Assembly (NCBI RefSeq): GCF_963678635.1
Contig: NC_087071.1
Coordinates: 5,223,624-5,287,623 of the forward strand
DNA length: 64,000 nucleotides
Reading direction: 5' to 3'
DNA from: Symsagittifera roscoffensis
Taxonomy: Eukaryota > Xenacoelomorpha > Acoela > Convolutidae
In this document: positions 44,401-54,800 of the stretch, one piece after another
How positions within the stretch are numbered: position 1 is the first letter of the stretch
How the letters are laid out: the number at the start of each line of letters is the position of its first letter
The notes under the pieces: generated by a model
Seen by the model: the letters and a program-made list of their open reading frames with translations, nothing else
What the model was told of the DNA's origin: nothing
The model's database searches: none
Made by a program: the position numbers and the translations under genes

Positions 44401-45710
44401 TCAATATTGAACCCATCCAGTTTTTCAAACAACGTCCATCGTAGAGTATAAAAGTTTTTGGGGAAATGTTTTTGAGTCGGTCTTTGCAACAGAGAAGATG
44501 GCGGATGAAGTTGCCTGCTTTGTGGAAAAATGTATCGCAAGTTGGGCATCGGAAGCATTTGAAGAAGTTGTTGATGCTTTTGACGTTAATGGTTGTTGTA
44601 TCGTAGAAGTTTCACTGTTTTCTCGTATTTACCGATACTTCTCCAAGCTAATTCTCCCACGAAGTCTCCATCTTCAATATCGATATCGTAGATGAAAATG
44701 CTTTTCCCTACTACATCTTCAACTATTGGTTATCTATTAAAACTCCACGAAGTTGTTTCGGATCACAACCCAATTTTTCCGAAAAATCATTAAAGAGCTA
44801 GGAAGTGGATGTTTCAAGACTAGTTGTTCCATGTAAATGAACTGCAAGCGCTCGAAACAACCACAAATTGTCATTGTACGGTTGTTTGGTGTCTTGATCC
44901 GAAATCAAACAGTTAACATGGTTATTCCTCCGAAGTGGTTCGGGAATGACAAAATCTCGTTATCCCATAGGTACGTTTTTCAGTAGGGCGGCAAAAATGG
45001 TCACATTAGTGATCAGCTTGAATCGCCATTTCGTACTTTGTCTCTCTTTTGTACAAACTTCAATGATATCTTGCTGATTGACCTTGTTCTGTATAGTCGT
45101 CAAGTCTGCTTTAGTACAAAGCAGTATAGATTTATCAAAGAGTGTGTTATTTTCATGAGCGTAGAAATAACGATATTTGCCCGTTTCTAAATTACGTAAC
45201 ACAAATCCCAAGGCAATGTTGATTTTTGCTGCAAAATCAAGTTTTTCAAAGACTTGATCCAGTTTTTCATTAACTAGATCAGGATCTAGTTTTTAAAGTT
45301 GGAAATTGAATACCTTGTGGCGTCCGTTTTATCTCTCAGTATCTGTCAAGAACTCGCAGCTGATCACTATTCTCCTCGTTTTCCAAGATTTTATTCAAAT
45401 CAGCAACATAATCACTCGTTTTCCTCGCTTTCAATCCGTGATTCTTCTTGAACCCGCGATGTTGTTGAGTTGAATAATAGCTCGGAGAGTCCTTCTGACT
45501 TGATACACACCTTGTTGACTTTGGGATTGTCTTTAAGTGCTCCTTGCTTGTATGGAAATTCATTTCATGATTGTAAGTGAAATACCTACATTCGGAACAA
45601 GAAATAACTCCTCGCACGCAATTTTTCCTCTATCGAGCCGAATCGGACCTCCTGTAATCTTTGTCACAGTCCTCACATTTCACTTTCTCATTCCTGTTGA
45701 AAGCTGGCAT
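41430..45710 (-). pseudogene. Polinton protein-primed DNA polymerase B
   Basis: The start is at the minus-strand ATG at 45,708-45,710, just after a splice-acceptor-like TTTTTTTCAG. It opens MPAFNRNEKVKCEDC with zinc-finger-type cysteines (CEDC, then CSEC). Exonuclease motifs follow: AIFDFESVCVP near 44,330-44,370 and FGLNSGRFDINLI near 43,870-43,920. Polymerase motif A is GIDASQIYPYS (about 43,090-43,130). The KREMDELRKDYIREKGY block lies at 42,730-42,790, and motif B is KFIGNSSYGYQIMD (about 42,180-42,220). Motif C reads KMDTYSLYLA near 41,905, where the family has D-T-D. The tail is CTEMLCLCSKTYCCYD. Many stops and frameshifts occur. The gene replicates Polinton DNA from a protein primer; this copy is dead. 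Confidence 0.85.
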
Positions 45711-47629
45711 CTGAAAAAAAGGATGTACAAAATTTAAAAAAGGACAGGGTACGTACAAATTTGGGAGATTTAAAATGTCCCAAAAAATCTAATAAAGTAT
45801 TTATACTTACTTTGAGTTGTTGAAAATATTTGAAAATTTTTTCAAGTAGTCACAAAATATAGAGTAATTGCATTTAACGTAAACGAAAATCAGACTGAAG
45901 TAAGTTTTCTTTAGTGTTACTCGGGGAAAATCAACCAATTAGAAAGGAGTTTTCTTTTATTTATCACTCATTGTTGGAAGTCAACCAATCAGAATCCAGC
46001 ATTTTCTAAAAAAAGAGCTTTCTTTTAAAAAAAATCTTAATCTTATTCGAAAAAGGTCTATCAAAGAACGTTTGAGCTTCCTCGAGTTACTTAACAAGAA
46101 AAATGAAATAATTCCAAATATTTTCTTATTGATGAAATAGATGTTGACTCTTACTTTTTTTCATAATTTTGTGGACGTTTTTATTGAACAAAATAAAGTT
46201 ATGCGACTATGTAAAGGTCTCTTCAGAGAAACTTACTCAATCAAAGAGTTTACTTTTGATCCACATATTGCATATCAAAGTTTTAAACTTACAGCTGAAT
46301 TACACCTCACAAGGAAGTTATGCGACGATGTAAGGGTCTCTTCAGAGAAATTTACTCAATCAAAGAGTTTACTTTTGATCCACATATTGCATATCAAAGT
46401 TTTAAACTTACAGCTGAATTACACCTCACAAGGAAAGAAATTTTGTTTATTCTCAAGAATTTGAAATTAATCACACATTCGTACAATAATATATCGAAAC
46501 TGTTTTTAATCCCCTATCATATACCCAAATTTGTAAAAACACTCCAGCAAAGTTTTTTATTCCTTCATTTTTTAAAGGATTTTTAAAGTTCAAAATCCTA
46601 CTTGATTCGGTTTGGAATCAGAGGTTTGCTTTGAAAATTTCGTCAACTTTGAGTTATCCTCCGAAGTTTACAAAAAAAAATTAAAAAACTTGACTATCTA
46701 CTCAAAAATTAGCAATTTCTGATTGATTACATATAAAAAATTCAATTATCTTGATGAAAAAGTTTGCAGAGATCCTGCTTGTTCGCTATTCTTTTGTTAT
46801 TAATATCAGCAATATTTCTTATTCTTACTGCAAACAACTTTTGGTCATTTATTTTTTCTATTTTTTCAAGAGTTTGAAATTAATCAAAAAGTCGTACAAT
46901 AACATATCAAAACTCTTTTTATCCCCTATCATATACCCAAAGTGTAAAAACTCCCCGGCAAAGTTTTTTTTTCCTTCATTTTCTAAAGGATTTTCAAAGT
47001 TCAAAATCCTACTTGATTCGGTTTGGAATCAGAGGTTTGCTTTGAAAATTTCGTCAACTTTGAGTTATCCTCCCAAGTTTACAAAAAAAAATTAAAGAAC
47101 TTGACTATCTACTCAAAAATCAGCAATTTCTGATTCATTACATACAAAAAATTCAATTAACTTGATGAAAAAATTTGCAGAGATGTTGCTTGTTTGCTAT
47201 TCTTTTGTGATTATTATCAGCAATATTTCTTATTCTTACTGCAAACACTTTTTGGTCATTTATTTTTTCAATTGCTTTTGTGTATATTTTTACTTATTTG
47301 GAAGATTTACGTCCTTAAAAATTTTTTTGATTGAATACGACAACTAGAAACAAAATGAACATCTTTCTGATTGGAAACGACAATACCCAAAATGGAGCTT
47401 TTTTTCCGATTGGACACGACTTTTATCCGAGAATGCCACAAAAGGAAGCTGAATTCTGATTGGACACGACTACAATCCAAATAAGGAAAATCAATTCTGA
47501 TTCAAGTTAACTACCGTTAACTATCTCCTCTCTCAGCTCTAAATACCTTAATTTCAGGTTTTCTTGCGTCAGCTACCCCTATCTCAGCTCTTTCTTGTTT
47601 TTACTCTTTAACTCAGTTTATTGCTCAAA
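45711..47629. promoter_or_regulatory. Divergent intergenic region with CCAAT-type motifs and repeats
   Basis: It separates the minus-strand polymerase from plus-strand genes. On the plus-strand gene side, CTGATTGGACACGAC or close variants occur at about 47,366, 47,405 and 47,456, with a weaker one at 47,329. On the polymerase side, CCAATTAG and CCAATCAG (the same core on the other strand) occur at about 45,935 and 45,975. ATTGG is the CCAAT box in reverse. Inside are a 119-base unit twice in tandem (46,198-46,435) and a 413-base unit repeated from 46,455 and 46,868. No gene is supported. Confidence 0.5.
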
Positions 47630-47761
47630 ATGATCTTCTCGGTGCAAAACAGCAATCTCATGTACTCTGTAGAAATTTTGCCTGATCTAGTGCAAATTCA
47701 AGTGCAGAAAATAGTCTCTGGAGTTTTTCTGGCACGAATAAATATACCAATCCAAACCTGA
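47630..47761 (+). CDS. Short open frame at head of Polinton plus-strand block
   Basis: The frame has 43 codons, MIFSVQNSNLMYSVEILPDL and onward, ending TGA four bases before the ATG of the next frame. It follows a promoter-like region with CCAAT-type motifs. It may be the N-terminal part of the next protein separated by a frameshift, or a short leader gene. No family recognised. Confidence 0.4.
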   Translation: MIFSVQNSNLMYSVEILPDLVQIQVQKIVSGVFLARINIPIQT

Positions 47762-47764
47762 CAC

Positions 47765-48112
47765 ATGGTGGAAGTGATGCGAAGGGATTTCAACGAACAT
47801 CATGTAATGCAAGTTCCCATCACAGAGAACCAACATGGAACCTTGCAAAAGATGGAGGAAAATTCTGATCATGTGGGAATGAACTACCCCGAGATTCCTG
47901 ACTCAAGATTTGTAGCTCAACCAGTCGACGACTTTGTCTTTCCGTGGGAGGAAGCAGGATCAGCCGAAAACCCCATCACAACAGCTGAAGATGAGGGTTT
48001 CTCAGAAACAAAGACACCTCGAGCTCTACAGCCACCACTACAACCTCGTCCAGCTCTGCGTTCTATAGAGAACCTCCAGAACATTTCTGCTGCTCAACAG
48101 CTCTTTGATTAA
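47765..48112 (+). CDS. Unrecognised 115-residue Polinton-associated protein
   Basis: The open frame begins MVEVMRRDFNEHHVMQVPI. It has an acidic middle (FVFPWEEAGSAENP) and a proline-rich end (LQPPLQPRPALRS) and finishes AAQQLFD. A polyadenylation signal AATAAA lies at about 48,124, a dozen bases after the stop, which supports a real 3' end. Codon use is less A+T-biased than the surroundings. The proline-rich, non-globular sequence gives no function. Confidence 0.55.
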   Translation: MVEVMRRDFNEHHVMQVPITENQHGTLQKMEENSDHVGMNYPEIPDSRFVAQPVDDFVFPWEEAGSAENPITTAEDEGFSETKTPRALQPPLQPRPALRSIENLQNISAAQQLFD

Positions 48113-48339
48113 ATGTTTTTGTAAATAAATGTTCATTGGTATTGAATTCGGTATCCGTAATTAATTATTTTCTTCAATTTCATTTTAATTTTGAGAGTAG
48201 ATGAGAGGTTCAAGGTAAACCATTGAAAAGTAATAAGAACTTCATTTATTGCTCCGAACTTGCAAATATGTTAAGAAATTCGAATATTTTTTGCTCGAAT
48301 ATTCCGAAAAACACTAGAAAAATTGTACACAAGTAAAAA

Positions 48340-48900
48340 GTTACCTAATGGTTTTTGCATCTTGTCAAAAAACAACACAATTTTAGCATTTTTTTAGAAA
48401 AAACTAGAAAACTTTTCGCATTTTATCAAAAAAAGCAAAAAAAAAACATTTTTTGCATCTTGTTAAAAAAAGTGAAACCCTTTTCGCATTTGTAAGAAAA
48501 AAATGAAACACTTTTTGCATCTTGTTAAAAAACAAACACTTTTCACATGTTGTCAAAACAAATTGGAAAACTTTTCGCATTTTATCGAAAAAAGTAAAAC
48601 ACTTCGCATTTTGTCGAAAAAAAGGAAAAATTTTTCGCATTTGTAGGAAAAAAGTGAAAAATTTTTCGCATCTTGTTATAAAAATGAAACAATTTTCGCG
48701 TCTTGTCAAAAAAAGTTAAAACAAATTTCGCATTTTGTCAAAAAAATTGATACAATTTTCGCATTTTGTCAAAAAAATTGAATATTTTTTACAACTTGTT
48801 AAAAAAATTGAAAACTTTTTTTCGCAATTTTTTGAAAATTAAAAGAAATATTACATCTTTCTTACATGTTTGAAACATTTTTTGCAATTTTTTTGACAAC
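48340..48900 (+). repeat. Degenerate minisatellite
   Basis: About fifteen copies of a 30-40-base unit of the type GAAAACTTTTCGCATTTTGTCAAAAAAA. Open frames crossing it (48,404-48,709 -, 48,522-48,719 +) translate the repeat and are not genes. Confidence 0.75.
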
Positions 48901-49001
48901 GATGAGTTTTTTTTTGGTAATTTTTGGTAATTTCGTAAACATGAGAGAAAGAAGATGAATAATCAAAAGTTTTTGTATTGAAAAATGGACATGATCACTA
49001 T

Positions 49002-49571
49002 TTACAAATCCATTACCATCAGTAAAACAGTCGATTTTATTAAAAAATCATGTTCATAATTTGAGTTTTGTACCTCACGAACTCTTTCTAGAAAATCTGA
49101 ACCAATTGTTTGTGTGGAAGCCAGTTTCTGGTTAGAGCATAAATGGTGACGATTGAATTTTTTGACTAACTGTCTTTTCCTTACAACACTTGGCATTTTT
49201 TCTGCGCCTTTCCGTTTCAAATTGTGATGAACAGGGCGGTCAACTTGATTAAAAACTTCGCCAGTTGATGAAATAGCTTTCGAATAAAATCCGTATTTGT
49301 ACAGAGTGTAAAGACAATCGATAATTTGGTATGTGAAAAGAAAATTACCCAATCGTTGTAAAATTTGATCGAAAGATGAACCAATCAGAAGTATGTGGAA
49401 CATAAAATTTTCCAAAGAACAGTAAGAATTGTGGGTAGAGACACAAAAAATTTTGGTTACTACATATTTTTTGTAAAAATTAATGGAAACGAAAAAAAAT
49501 GGCGGTTTTTGACAAAAATCTGAATAAAGGCTGGGAAGAGCTTGACACATAGCTGCAGCCATCTGGAACAA
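49002..49571 (-). CDS. Unrecognised 189-residue protein
   Basis: An intact minus-strand frame begins MFQMAAAMCQALPSLYSDF. The N-terminal two thirds are hydrophobic and aromatic, and the C-terminal part is basic (HHNLKRKGAEKMPSVVRKRQ, VKKFNRHHLC). It lies between the minisatellite and the plus-strand Polinton genes and runs against them. Its length in A+T-rich DNA suggests a real gene. No motif is recognised, and it is not duplicated in the truncated copies. Confidence 0.5.
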   Translation of the reverse strand: MFQMAAAMCQALPSLYSDFCQKPPFFFVSINFYKKYVVTKIFCVSTHNSYCSLENFMFHILLIGSSFDQILQRLGNFLFTYQIIDCLYTLYKYGFYSKAISSTGEVFNQVDRPVHHNLKRKGAEKMPSVVRKRQLVKKFNRHHLCSNQKLASTQTIGSDFLERVREVQNSNYEHDFLIKSTVLLMVMDL

Positions 49572-49898
49572 TGATTTTTGCTGAGATTTGTGGATTTATA
49601 TAGGAACACTAACACCTACACAAATCCAAATTCAAAACTCCAATTATAGTTCTTTTTCCTTTTATAGGTAAATGACTCATCATATTGTTTACCTCCAATA
49701 TCCTTTGGTCTCAAAATCAATTCTCTCATTTTTCTTCATCTGATCAGTCTGTTCTCTGAATATCAAACAAGAATTGGGAGATTTGCTTGGTCCCAAAAAT
49801 CCTACAAGGGGAAAACTTGTTTTGAACCCTGCTTTCAACTATTCAAGAAAAAATGATTTGGCACAACTCGAAAAAAGAAAAAAGACAGCAACCCTATC

Positions 49899-50189
49899 TT
49901 GGTGAAAAAGAAGGAGAAGCAATCTCGGCAATTAGAATTACTGTTATTTACAATTTACAATAGAAGACAAGTTCGTGTCACGATCAAGAAGTACAATGTT
50001 TACAAACCTCCCTACATTCAGATTCGACTGTTCACCGCAAAAGAGATTGAAGCAATAAAACAAATTACCTATGTCAACTATTTTTGGACAAATTCAAAGA
50101 ACTTTCCCAAATTTTGGGAGACTTCATGTTTGCTGAGAACTGTAATGTACATTAAATTGTGTTATTTCTGTTTTTGTCTTGTAATTTAA
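49899..50189 (+). CDS. Small unrecognised Polinton-block protein 1
   Basis: The 96-codon frame is basic (MVKKKEKQSRQLELLLF, RQVRVTIKKYNVYKPPYI) with a hydrophobic end. DNA just upstream (49,770-49,890) recurs at 56,519-56,640, which shows that both belong to the same repeated element. No family recognised. Confidence 0.4.
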   Translation: MVKKKEKQSRQLELLLFTIYNRRQVRVTIKKYNVYKPPYIQIRLFTAKEIEAIKQITYVNYFWTNSKNFPKFWETSCLLRTVMYIKLCYFCFCLVI

Positions 50190-50216
50190 CTATTTATCCT
50201 CAAAATTATTTTTCAC

Positions 50217-50513
50217 TTGGTATTGGTGTTGAACAGTATGAGTTGGAATTTTGGTTTTTCAGGAAATTTAATTTTAAAACTTCACAATAAATTGGGACTT
50301 TTTCAAATTGTTCTAGAAAAAAAGTCCCAAAAAATTTCACTAACAATTATAAAATCCCAAAACTTACCAAACTTGCAGAAATTGGATGTAGATTCGCAAA
50401 TATCTTATTTTGAGTGGACTCTGCATAATGGTAGAAGAAACATTCACATAAGATACCGATCTGATACCAAAAGATTAGAAATTGTAGAAAATCGTAGATA
50501 TGGACATCAATGA
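50217..50513 (+). CDS. Small unrecognised Polinton-block protein 2
   Basis: The 98-codon frame begins MVLVLNSMSWNFGFSGN and contains alternating hydrophobic and polar stretches (KISLTIIKSQNLPNLQKL, ISYFEWTLHNGRRNIHIRY) typical of beta-strands. A capsid jelly-roll fragment is conceivable but unsupported. It is followed at 50,514 by gene-poor sequence. Confidence 0.35.
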   Translation: MVLVLNSMSWNFGFSGNLILKLHNKLGLFQIVLEKKSQKISLTIIKSQNLPNLQKLDVDSQISYFEWTLHNGRRNIHIRYRSDTKRLEIVENRRYGHQ

Positions 50514-50640
50514 AAAATAACCAATCTATACAACTATAAAGAGAAGAATATGATAAAGTAATCTTTATGTTCCTCATTACTAGGTTATGTAGAGACCTTC
50601 AAAGAATCTTTTATCATTATTGACGAATGCACTGTAGAAA

Positions 50641-51540
50641 AAGAACGTACAGAAGTTGAAAGAAATTCTAAGAATTTTTGAGATTATTAAGCAAGATTTC
50701 TCATCAAATACAAAAAGAAAAAATATAATTCTTTGTACCTATTTTGTTTTGGTTCCGGACATACGTTTTAAAAAAATGGACCAAAATTTTCCTTTTGGAG
50801 GACTAAATGCATTCGGAAATTCCTGTATGGATATATTTTTGCAAAATCCAAAATAGTTAGACCACATGCAATTCCACATGACTGCGTGGATCTATGAAAT
50901 CTACTACAAAGAAAGGTCCTGGGTATTGTTATGTTTTACCTAGTTTCCCCAGTTTTCTGTTTATGTTAAAATATTCGCTTCATCAGTATATGCATTGTTT
51001 GCTTGTCAATCATTTCAACCATAAAACTCCACAGAAAACAGTCAACAGAATGAGTCTAGTTGTTTTGGATATTGAAAGTATTGGAAACCAAATTAACGAG
51101 AGAATTAGGACTTTATAAGGATAGAAAAACTGTAGGAAATTCCTTTCTTTCTCCCAAAAGAGTCAAACCAACATCCCAACCTTTTTGGTGTACAAATCAA
51201 CTTCAGGGAATCAATTGGAGTAGTGGTTCCAAAAAATATACTGAACTTGAAAATTATTGAAAAATCTGGAAGCGACAGAAACGGAATTTTTTGCGAAAGG
51301 TTATGAAAAATGTAAGATTCTGTCAGAATTCTTGGAAACAAAACTTATGATTTTGGATGACTACGCTTGCCCTAAAAATCAGTTTTTTATTTTTCAGAGA
51401 TGAAGAATACGATAAGAGGTGTAGCAACTACCCATTTCGTCATGCAAAAACTCTTCACTGTGCAGAAAGAAAAACATTTGCCTTTGGAACATGGTTTTAA
51501 TGTTTTTTCTATCAAATTGTAAATTATAATAATCTAAACG
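50641..51540 (+). pseudogene. Decayed Polinton genes before the membrane protein
   Basis: Fragments in shifting frames: 50,656-50,856, 50,894-51,118 (MKSTTKKGPGYCYVLPSFPS, then TVNRMSLVVLDIESIG), 51,060-51,260 and a cysteine-containing block near 51,400-51,480 (CSNYPFRHAKTLHCAERK). The last block recurs at 52,875-52,950 and, better preserved, at about 57,000-57,080. The gene lies just upstream of the membrane protein in every copy. Function unknown. Confidence 0.45.
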
Positions 51541-51600
51541 TACTACCATTTTCAAACTTTAAATAAATTTCATTGTCAACTTTTTCTTGTTAGTGTTAAG

Positions 51601-51864
51601 ATGGTCGATCAATGTGATAAGCCCGTAAATTTAGGAAATTTTGTTTTTGATGAAGAAAATCATGAACGCAAATCATGGAAATTGCTTGGAAGTTTATGTA
51701 ATAGATCTCTTTTAGTTTTTTTTTCTCGATTTTTTGTTATAGTTTTGACGCTAGTATGTGCAATCGTTCGAATTATGTTACCCACAACATGTGAAGAAAC
51801 AACAGTTTGGGTAGCTATCTTTTCAAGTACAGTCGGTTTTATTCTACCTTCACCAAAGGTATGA
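51601..51864 (+). CDS. Small Polinton membrane protein (copy 1)
   Basis: An intact frame of 87 codons starts MVDQCDKPVNLGNFVFDEEN. An acidic/basic N-terminal third is followed by two hydrophobic segments (FVIVLTLVCAIVRIML and VWVAIFSSTVGFILP), so it is probably an integral membrane protein with both segments spanning. It lies immediately before the ATPase start. A nearly identical second copy is at 53,065-53,328. The same gene is broken in copies P1 and P5. A virion-membrane or accessory role is possible but unknown. Confidence 0.6.
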   Translation: MVDQCDKPVNLGNFVFDEENHERKSWKLLGSLCNRSLLVFFSRFFVIVLTLVCAIVRIMLPTTCEETTVWVAIFSSTVGFILPSPKV

Positions 51865-52735
51865 ATAAAATAATATCTACCAATAAACGAAATTTGTTTC
51901 GCTAGTTGGCCAAGTGGATCTGGAAAATCTCATCTCATTTTTGATTGCTTGAAAATTGGTACTTTTCAACCAGCATTCGACAAAATTTTTTATCAACCTT
52001 ATCAACCTCTTTATAGTCAAATGCAAAGAAAAAACCCTAATTTATCCAAGGAACAGATTTTGTTATTATTGAAAAACTTCCCAAAAACGGAAATAATTAT
52101 TTGCTCATAGTTGATGATTCTTGTGTAGAAATTTCAAAATCCAAATAATTTGTAAAAATTGCCACTGCTGGGAGACACAAGGGACTGAATAAAATATACA
52201 TCAAACACAATTCATTTCGTCAAAGCAAATTAGGAAGCGATGTAGAGGTACAAAATACACACATAGTCGCCGAGGGATTTTTTGCAAATCAATACATTAA
52301 GTCAACAACTAGTTCTAGGATCTCAATTGAAAGAGTGGTATCAAGATGCATCATCCGTTCCTTATGGTCATTGACTTATTGAGTTAACCCCAAAAACAGT
52401 TGATTCACTTAGGTATTGCTCTAATGGTGGCTCAGTTCCAACAAAATTTTATTTACGAGCTAGAACAGAGAAAATTTTTGGACGATGAGTACACAATACG
52501 TCCTATTCTCCCAATATTTCAAAAGTTCTCCCTAAGGCTTCGAAAACAATTCATTCTCAATTGTCCAAAAGTTTTCATTAAGTTTCTGAGCAAGTGTTTA
52601 GTAAACCTATTAAGAAGAGAGCTTCGCGATCTTCGGAAAGAATACGTAGTAAAATATCGAAAAGAAACTTCAGAACTAACACAAAAAAACTCCTCTAAAC
52701 AAAAGAAGAATTATTTTAAGTTCAACTAAAGGGTT
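51862..52735 (+). pseudogene. Polinton packaging ATPase (main copy)
   Basis: The ATG at 51,862 opens a short frame that is lost after 14 codons by a small deletion just before the P-loop. In the correct frame the P-loop reads PSGSGKSHLIFDC (about 51,915-51,955) with Trp at the usual first glycine. The Walker B-like strand and acidic pair (NYLLIVDDS) lie at about 52,100. Farther on come ATAGRHKGLNKIYIKHN (about 52,160-52,210), LSQQ-type sequence and the C-terminal basic tail to 52,729. The family pumps DNA into viral capsids. Several stops make this copy inactive. Confidence 0.75.
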
Positions 52736-52862
52736 ACATTTGATATCTATCATCACCCCCTTTGTCATTAAACGATTGATATAGTATGGAACAATTTATT
52801 TTAATTCCGTACTAAGTTTATCAATCACAAAGTACACTTCCAAGAAAACAAAAATTGGATCA

Positions 52863-53597
52863 AAAGCAGGAATATGATTGGAGGTGTAGCAACTACCCAT
52901 TTCGTCATGCAAAAAGTCTTCACTGTGCACACAGAAAACATTTGCCTTTGGAACATGGTTTTAATGTTTTTTCTATCAAATTGTAAATTATAAAAATCTA
53001 AATGTACAACCAATTTCAAACTTTAAATAAATTTCGTTGTCAACTTTTTCTTGTTAATGTTAAGATGGTCGATCAATGTGATAAGCCCGTAAATTTAGGA
53101 AATTTTGTTTTTGATGAAGAAAATCATGAACGCAAATCATGGAAATTGCTTGGAAGTTTATGTAATAGATCTCTTTTTGTTTTTTTGTCTCGATTTTTTG
53201 TTATAGTTTTGACGCTAGTATGTGCAATCGTTCGAATGATGTTACCCAAAACATGTGAAGAAACAACAGTTTGGGTAGCTATCTTTTCAAGTACAGTCGG
53301 TTTTATTCTACCTTCACCAAAGGTATGAATAAAATAATATCTACCAATAAACGAAATTTGTTTCCCTAGTTGGCCAAGTGGATCTGGAAAATCTCATCTC
53401 ATTTTTGATTGCTTGAAAATTGGTACTTTTCAACCAGCATTCGACAAATTTTTTTTATCAACCTTATCAACCTCTTTATAGTCAAATGCAAAGAAAAAAC
53501 CCTAATTTATCCAAGGAATAGATTTTGACATGATTGAAAACCTTCCCAATAACGGAACTAATTATTTGCTTATAATCGATGATTCTTGTACCAAAAA
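52863..53597 (+). repeat. Ectopic duplicate of 51,405-52,135 inside integrase gene
   Basis: Apart from few substitutions, this segment repeats 51,405-52,135, including the end of the preceding gene, the whole membrane-protein gene and the start of the ATPase with the same Walker A deletion. It lies inside the integrase coding sequence: the bases before (GGATCAAAAGCAGG) and after (TTTTGATTCTGTTCACAGTG) are continuous integrase sequence in copy P1 (8,960-9,040). The high identity suggests a recent event. Confidence 0.75.
53065..53328 (+). CDS. Small Polinton membrane protein (copy 2)
   Basis: An intact 87-codon frame nearly identical to 51,601-51,864. It differs at a few residues, such as the FVFLSRFF segment and RMMLPKTC. 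It sits in the duplicated segment. The Met at 53,065 is chosen because it is shared with copy 1; an upstream in-frame ATG at 53,002 falls in flanking sequence. Confidence 0.55.
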   Translation: MVDQCDKPVNLGNFVFDEENHERKSWKLLGSLCNRSLFVFLSRFFVIVLTLVCAIVRMMLPKTCEETTVWVAIFSSTVGFILPSPKV

Positions 53598-54800
53598 ATT
53601 TTGATTCTGTTCACAGTGCGGTAAATGCGAGGTTGAAAACGAGCTTAATAAGCACATTATTGATTTAATTTTGAATTCTCCTAGAAAAAAACTAAGCCAG
53701 TCAGAGAAGATTAAATTAGATAATCGAGATAGAAAAGAATCTATTGTAGACTATGTGTGTGTAATTAAGCGAAAAAACACCAATTTTCCAGATATTTAAT
53801 TTACTATTTTGGAAGCAACTCAACTTCCTTCTAAACTTGTTATTAACAAGAATGACAAAGCAAAAGATAGAGGAACTTGGATACCTTTCAAAGGTAAGAA
53901 AAAGTAAGACTGAACAAATTGTATTCTAGGGGCAGTGCGTACGGTTCTAGTAAAGCGAGTGGTTTATCAAAAAAGAAAGAAGAAAAGTTTTTTCAAAACA
54001 AGACATTGTATACAAAATTTAGTCCACCAATCACGTGTTTCCGAAGACTTCAAGCTTTTTCTAAATATATCAATGAAATTTGGTGCATGGACTTGGCTTT
54101 TGTAGACAAATTAGCTAATCAAAACAATGGAGTAAAGTATTTATTAGTTGCTGTACATTTTTTTTCGAGATTTGTCAGAGTTCAAACAATGAAAACAAAG
54201 TATGCCAAAGGTACTTTGCAAGCTTTCAGAAAAATGATTTCTCAAAAAAAATTTTCCTGCAAAACTTTGGGTTGATAAAGGAACAGAATATGGGGGAACT
54301 TTTGAAGAACTTTGCAAGGAGAAAGACATTGAAGTTTACTCCACAATGAGTGAAATAAAAGCTGCGTTTGCAGAGAGAGCAATTCAGTTTTTAAAACATA
54401 TAATATGTCGTTACATTGAAGATCATGGTGAAAAAATTGTTCCCAAATTGCAGCAATTTGTTTCTACATTGAACTGTCGCAAAAATCGAATAATTGGAAA
54501 ACCCACATATGTGAAAAACAGTGATTTTTTATCAATATTGTATAACAAATTGTTCAAGAAACATACTAAACCAAAATTCAAAATTGGTGATGGAGTTAAA
54601 ATTTCGAAAAATGATATTCTGTTCCGAAAAAGATTCAAGCCACAGTTTACAGATGATTTTTTTGATTTTTCGGCAATATCTACAAAAAAAACCTCCTATA
54701 TACATCATCAAAGATATCGAAAAAGAAAAAATTCTGGGAAAATTTTACAGAAAAGAGCTATAGAGAAAATGTTCAGATTAAAGGTAAGTCATTTTTTAAA

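Noticed and set aside
48340-48900. CRISPR array
   Set aside because: Units are degenerate and directly adjoining without unique spacers, in a eukaryotic context. It is a minisatellite.
50894-51118. OTU-type protease fragment (KKGPGYCYV)
   Set aside because: Only a short resemblance to a Cys-box; no His box or fold signal follows.
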